This document shows positions 60,724-64,000 of a DNA stretch of 64,000 bases, one piece after another. Both the position numbers and the translations under genes were made by a program. The DNA comes from UBA9076 sp964418835 (GTDB lineage: Bacteria; Bacillota_I; Bacilli_A; Erysipelotrichales; Erysipelotrichaceae). Each line of letters begins with the position of its first letter. The first letter of the stretch is position 1. The DNA is taken from the NCBI GenBank assembly GCA_964418835.1, contig CAYQNJ010000001.1, positions 62,001 through 126,000 on the forward strand. The letters run 5' to 3'. The notes beneath the pieces were generated by a model. It worked only from the letters and a program-made list of their open reading frames with translations. It was not told the origin of the DNA and searched no databases.

Positions 60724-60732
60724 TGGTACAAT
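60724..60732 (+). promoter_or_regulatory. Extended -10 promoter of dnaE
   Basis: TGGTACAAT, 15 bp before the dnaE ATG at 60748. Confidence 0.45.
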
Positions 60733-60747
60733 TATAAAGAGGTAAAA

Positions 60748-63700
60748 ATGACAGTACATTTACATGCTAGAAGTTCATATACTTTATTAAATAGCACCAT
60801 TTCAATAAACAAGCTTGTACAAAGAAGTAAAGAGCTTGGTTTTTCTCATGTAACCTTATGTGATAAGAATGTAATGCATGGTGCAATTGAATTTAAAAAT
60901 GAATGTATTAAACATGATATTACACCAATATACGGATTAGAATTTGATGTACAAATAGATGAAAAACTATATCCATTTATATTACTTGCCAAAAACAATG
61001 ATGGATTTTTAGATTTAATTAATCTTAGTAGTTATTTATCTAATAATAATAAATTTATTACTATTGAACAGTTAAATGAATATAAAACTAATTGTATTTT
61101 AATTGCTTATGGTGAAGAAGGTTATCTAGAGGAATCTTTAATAAAAGAAGATATTAATGGTATTAATATTAAATTGATTTATTTAAAAGAAAATTTAAAT
61201 GAATTTGATGTGGCTATATCTTATAATGAAACTTCATTCTGGCAAATTAAGAATAAGATATTAAAAGAAAGTTGTGACAAATTAGGTATAAATACAGTAG
61301 CATTAAATAAAATATATTATATTAACCCTGAAGATGATTTAGCTTTAAAAATATTACATGGAATAGATCAACAAAAAACAATTAACGATAATACTTTAAC
61401 ACTCTTAAAAGGTAGATTTATCAGAAGTAAAGAAGAAATGAAACTAATCTATGATGATAAAGATCTAAATAGAACTGAAGAAATCGCAAACAAATGTAAT
61501 GTTGATTTAAATATAAATAAAACTTCATTACCTAAATTTAAAACACCTAATGATATTCCAAGTAAAATATTTCTTACTAAATTATGTGAATTAGGTTTAT
61601 CAAAAAGATTTAATAATAAAAATGTTTCTAAGGAATATGTTGATAGATTAAGATATGAACTTGATGTAATAATATCAATGCATTTTGAAGATTATTTTTT
61701 GATTGTTTGGGATTTTATTTTGTTTGCTAGAAAACATAAGATTTATGTAGGTCCAGGTAGGGGAAGTGCAGCTGGTTCTTTAGTTTCATACTGTTTAGGA
61801 ATTACCCATATTGATCCAATAAAATACAATTTATTATTTGAAAGATTTTTAAATCCTGAAAGAATATCGATGCCAGATATAGATACTGATTTTCCTGACA
61901 ATAAAAGAGATGAAGTTATTAACTATGTTTATCAAACATATGGTGAACAACATATAGCTCATATAATAACTTTTGGAACCTTAAAAGCAAAACAAGTTAT
62001 AAGAGATGTAGGTAGAGTATTAGATATACCTTTAAAAGAGGTTGATTCTATTTCTAAAAGTATACCTAATATATTAAATATCACGCTATCAAAAGCATAT
62101 AATGATAACTTTAGATTTAAACAATTAATAAATTCTAATCCTAAATATATAGAGTTATTTCAGTTATCTTTAAAACTAGAAGGCATACCTAGACATACAA
62201 GTACCCATGCTGCAGGCATAGTTATGTCTAGTTTAACTTTAAACAGTGTTATTCCGACTATAAGGCTTGATCCAGGCATGTTGACAACACAATATACTAT
62301 GGAACATTTAGAAGGTTTAGGACTTATTAAAATGGATTTCCTAGGACTTAGGAATTTAACTATTATTGATGAAATAACACAAATAATAAAAATTAATAAC
62401 CCAAGTTTTGATATTATGAAAATTCCTTTAGATGATGTTAATACTTTCAACTTATTAAAAGAAGTAGATACTGTAGGTGTATTCCAATTAGAATCAGAGG
62501 GTATGAAAAGTTTAATTAGAAGGATGAAACCAAACAAGTTTGAAGAAATAGTGGCGACTATAGCTTTATTTAGACCAGGTCCAATGGAAAATATACCTCT
62601 TTATTTAGAAAGAAGAGAAAACAAAAATAAGATTGAATATCCTCATCCATTACTAAAACCTATTTTAGAAGAAACATATGGAATAATGATATATCAAGAA
62701 CAAATAATGCAAACAACGCAAATTATGGCAGGTTTCTCTTTAGGAAAAGCAGATATTTTAAGAAAGGCTATGTCTAAAAAGAATTCAGCAGAATTAAATA
62801 AACTAAAAGATGATTTTATAAATGGATGTTTAAACAATGGTCATAGCATTGATTTAGCAAATCAATTGTTTGATTTAATATCAAAGTTTGCTGGTTATGG
62901 TTTTAATAAAGCTCATTCTGTGGCATATGGTTTACTTGCATATCAATTAGCATTCTTAAAATCTAATTATCCTTTAGAATTCTTCTGTTCATTACTCAAT
63001 TCTGTAATTTCAGATGAAAATAAAACTTCTCAATACATAGATCAATGTAGAATAAAAAATATAAAAGTACTTTATCCTGATGTTAATGTAAGTGGATTTG
63101 AATATGAAATTGAAAACAATTGTATAAGATATCCTTTATTAGGAATTAAAAACATAGGTTCAAATTCAGTAGCACAAATTATAGCAAGTCGAAAACATGG
63201 TCATTTTAAAGATTATTATGACTTTGTTGCTAGAATGATTGGACAAAAAGTAGGTAGAAAAACTATAGAGGCTTTAATAGATGCAGGTGCATTAGATACT
63301 TTCTATAATAATAGAAAAAGTATGTTAGCATCATTAGATGAAGCTATAGCTTATGCTGAATTAGTTAGAGTAGAGATAGATGGAGAAATATCATTAAATT
63401 TAGATTTAGTATCTAAACCATTAATGATACTAGTAAAAGAGGATGATTTAGAAAGAAGTGAAAGAGAAAGAAATTCATTAGGATTTTATTTAGGTAATCA
63501 TCCAATTAAAACCATAAAACAACAATATAATATTAATTTAGAATCGTTGATTAATTTTAAAAATAAAAAAGGATTTGTAAAAGGATTTGCCTTAATTAAA
63601 AGAATTAAACAAATACGAACTAAAAAAGGTGATCCTATGGCTTTTGTGACTGTAAGTGATGAAACTTCAGAACTAGAATTGGTTGTAATGCCTAATACAT

Positions 63701-63813
63701 ATTCAAAATATTTTAAATTAATAATAAAAGGAAATTACATATATTTTGATGGTAAAATTGAAAGAGAAGCTTCTTGCATAGTGAATAATATAAAAGTATT
63801 AGAAAGGAATTAA
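60748..63813 (+). CDS. dnaE: DNA polymerase III subunit alpha (DnaE)
   Basis: A C-family replicative polymerase, 1021 residues, shorter than B. subtilis DnaE (about 1115). The PHP domain is at the N-terminus (VHLHARSSYT; one usual His reads Lys in LCDKNVMHG). The catalytic core has GPGRGSAAGSL and PDIDTDF (376-382). Then come FNKAHSVAYGLLAYQLAFLK and helix-hairpin-helix and OB-fold parts. In Firmicutes DnaE extends primers beside PolC; polC is not in the window. GAGGT precedes the ATG. Confidence 0.96.
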   Translation: MTVHLHARSSYTLLNSTISINKLVQRSKELGFSHVTLCDKNVMHGAIEFKNECIKHDITPIYGLEFDVQIDEKLYPFILLAKNNDGFLDLINLSSYLSNNNKFITIEQLNEYKTNCILIAYGEEGYLEESLIKEDINGINIKLIYLKENLNEFDVAISYNETSFWQIKNKILKESCDKLGINTVALNKIYYINPEDDLALKILHGIDQQKTINDNTLTLLKGRFIRSKEEMKLIYDDKDLNRTEEIANKCNVDLNINKTSLPKFKTPNDIPSKIFLTKLCELGLSKRFNNKNVSKEYVDRLRYELDVIISMHFEDYFLIVWDFILFARKHKIYVGPGRGSAAGSLVSYCLGITHIDPIKYNLLFERFLNPERISMPDIDTDFPDNKRDEVINYVYQTYGEQHIAHIITFGTLKAKQVIRDVGRVLDIPLKEVDSISKSIPNILNITLSKAYNDNFRFKQLINSNPKYIELFQLSLKLEGIPRHTSTHAAGIVMSSLTLNSVIPTIRLDPGMLTTQYTMEHLEGLGLIKMDFLGLRNLTIIDEITQIIKINNPSFDIMKIPLDDVNTFNLLKEVDTVGVFQLESEGMKSLIRRMKPNKFEEIVATIALFRPGPMENIPLYLERRENKNKIEYPHPLLKPILEETYGIMIYQEQIMQTTQIMAGFSLGKADILRKAMSKKNSAELNKLKDDFINGCLNNGHSIDLANQLFDLISKFAGYGFNKAHSVAYGLLAYQLAFLKSNYPLEFFCSLLNSVISDENKTSQYIDQCRIKNIKVLYPDVNVSGFEYEIENNCIRYPLLGIKNIGSNSVAQIIASRKHGHFKDYYDFVARMIGQKVGRKTIEALIDAGALDTFYNNRKSMLASLDEAIAYAELVRVEIDGEISLNLDLVSKPLMILVKEDDLERSERERNSLGFYLGNHPIKTIKQQYNINLESLINFKNKKGFVKGFALIKRIKQIRTKKGDPMAFVTVSDETSELELVVMPNTYSKYFKLIIKGNYIYFDGKIEREASCIVNNIKVLERN

Positions 63814-63814
63814 T

Positions 63815-64000
63815 ATGGCAAAACTATTGATTGTAGATGATGAATTAAAAATAAGAGCGGTTGTTAGAGAATATGCTTCCATAAATGGTCATACTATTGA
63901 AGAAGCAGAGGATGGAATTGAAGCTTTGGATATGATTAATTCAAACACATATGATTGTATTATATTAGATGTAATGCTTCCTAGGTTGGATGGTTTTACA
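63815..64000 (+). CDS. Response regulator, N-terminal part (OmpR-like)
   Basis: The first 62 residues of a receiver domain: KLLIVDDELKIR with the acidic pair Asp8-Asp9, and phospho-acceptor Asp52 in IILDVMLPRLDG. The gene runs off the window, so the output domain is unseen; the LDVMLPxLDG pattern is typical of the OmpR/PhoB family. It begins one base after the dnaE stop codon with AAAGGA upstream, so it is co-transcribed with dnaE. Confidence 0.85.
   Translation, partial: MAKLLIVDDELKIRAVVREYASINGHTIEEAEDGIEALDMINSNTYDCIILDVMLPRLDGFT

Noticed and set aside
1..64000. tRNA genes, CRISPR arrays, insertion sequences, prophage or toxin-antitoxin pairs
   Set aside because: I saw no tRNA T-loop pattern, no regularly spaced repeats, no transposase or phage genes. 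The Arc-like gene is paired with an SPFH gene, not with a toxin.

Overview
This window is AT-rich, gene-dense bacterial chromosome from a low-GC Gram-positive. TGG encodes Trp and TGA is used as a stop (for example at the end of ruvA and of the histidine kinase), so the standard bacterial code applies and this is not a code-4 mollicute. Bacilli-type genes are present: ezrA, scpAB, ccpA, a comG pilus operon, ThiI without a rhodanese domain, T-boxes and a purine riboswitch. The EF-P has a Mycoplasma-like active loop. My best guess is a member of the Erysipelotrichia/RF39/Mollicutes-related branch of Bacilli that keeps peptidoglycan (murC, class A PBP, MurJ-like flippase) and the MEP isoprenoid pathway (ispG, ispH). 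Genus cannot be read from the sequence.

Layout. 0-2 kb: end of obgE, then ruvA-ruvB. 2-5.6 kb: a 7TM kinase-like protein, a NarL/DesK-type histidine kinase and a convergent LuxR-type response regulator. 5.7-9 kb: a ydjI/ydjG-like SPFH and zinc-ribbon operon with a lipoprotein. 9-14 kb: rpsD with a structured leader on the minus strand, then ezrA, an IscS-type cysteine desulfurase, thiI and a small ORF. 14-19 kb: mixed-strand metabolism and membrane genes (metallophosphoesterase, HAD phosphatase, class I amidotransferase, TIGR01212 radical SAM, DegV, TrhA). 19-22 kb: leucine T-box and leuS. 22-23.3 kb: an SPFH-Arc module. 23.4-25.8 kb: scpA-scpB with an SGNH lipoprotein and a DUF4358-like lipoprotein. 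25.9-29.5 kb: purine riboswitch, purC, purF, purB. 29.5-34 kb: a degenerate serine-hydrolase-like protein, DUF554, an AraC regulator, a lipoprotein and an acidic protein with ISPxxG repeats. 34-39 kb: murC, ytxG-like, ytxH-like, ccpA, tyrosine T-box, tyrS. 39-42 kb: lipoprotein, MurJ-like flippase, RsuA-type pseudouridine synthase. 42-46.4 kb: ispH, cshB, nfo, ispG. 46.5-51.4 kb: rpmG, a yqgX-like hydrolase, comGA-GG, efp. 51.5-57 kb: Lys-rich membrane protein, FMN riboswitch with ribU, tail-anchored protein, cmk, der, gpsA. 57-64 kb: class A PBP, a second DegV, dnaE and the start of an OmpR-type response regulator.

Several blocks keep Bacillus subtilis gene order (rpsD/ezrA/nifZ/thiI; murC/ytxG/ytxH/ccpA/tyrS; ytgP/ytzG; ispH/cshB/nfo/ispG; yqgX/comG; cmk/der/gpsA), which supports the functional calls. 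Intergenic regions are short. They typically hold an intrinsic terminator followed by an extended -10 promoter (TGnTATAAT). Leader-controlled genes instead have a TTGACA-like -35 box.

I saw no tRNA, rRNA, CRISPR array, insertion sequence or prophage. The most unusual items are the SPFH-Arc operon with a repeated operator-like element at its promoter, the 7TM pseudokinase plus kinase pair, two proteins of hydrolase families with lost catalytic residues, the hendecad-repeat YtxH-like protein, and candidate leaderless mRNAs.
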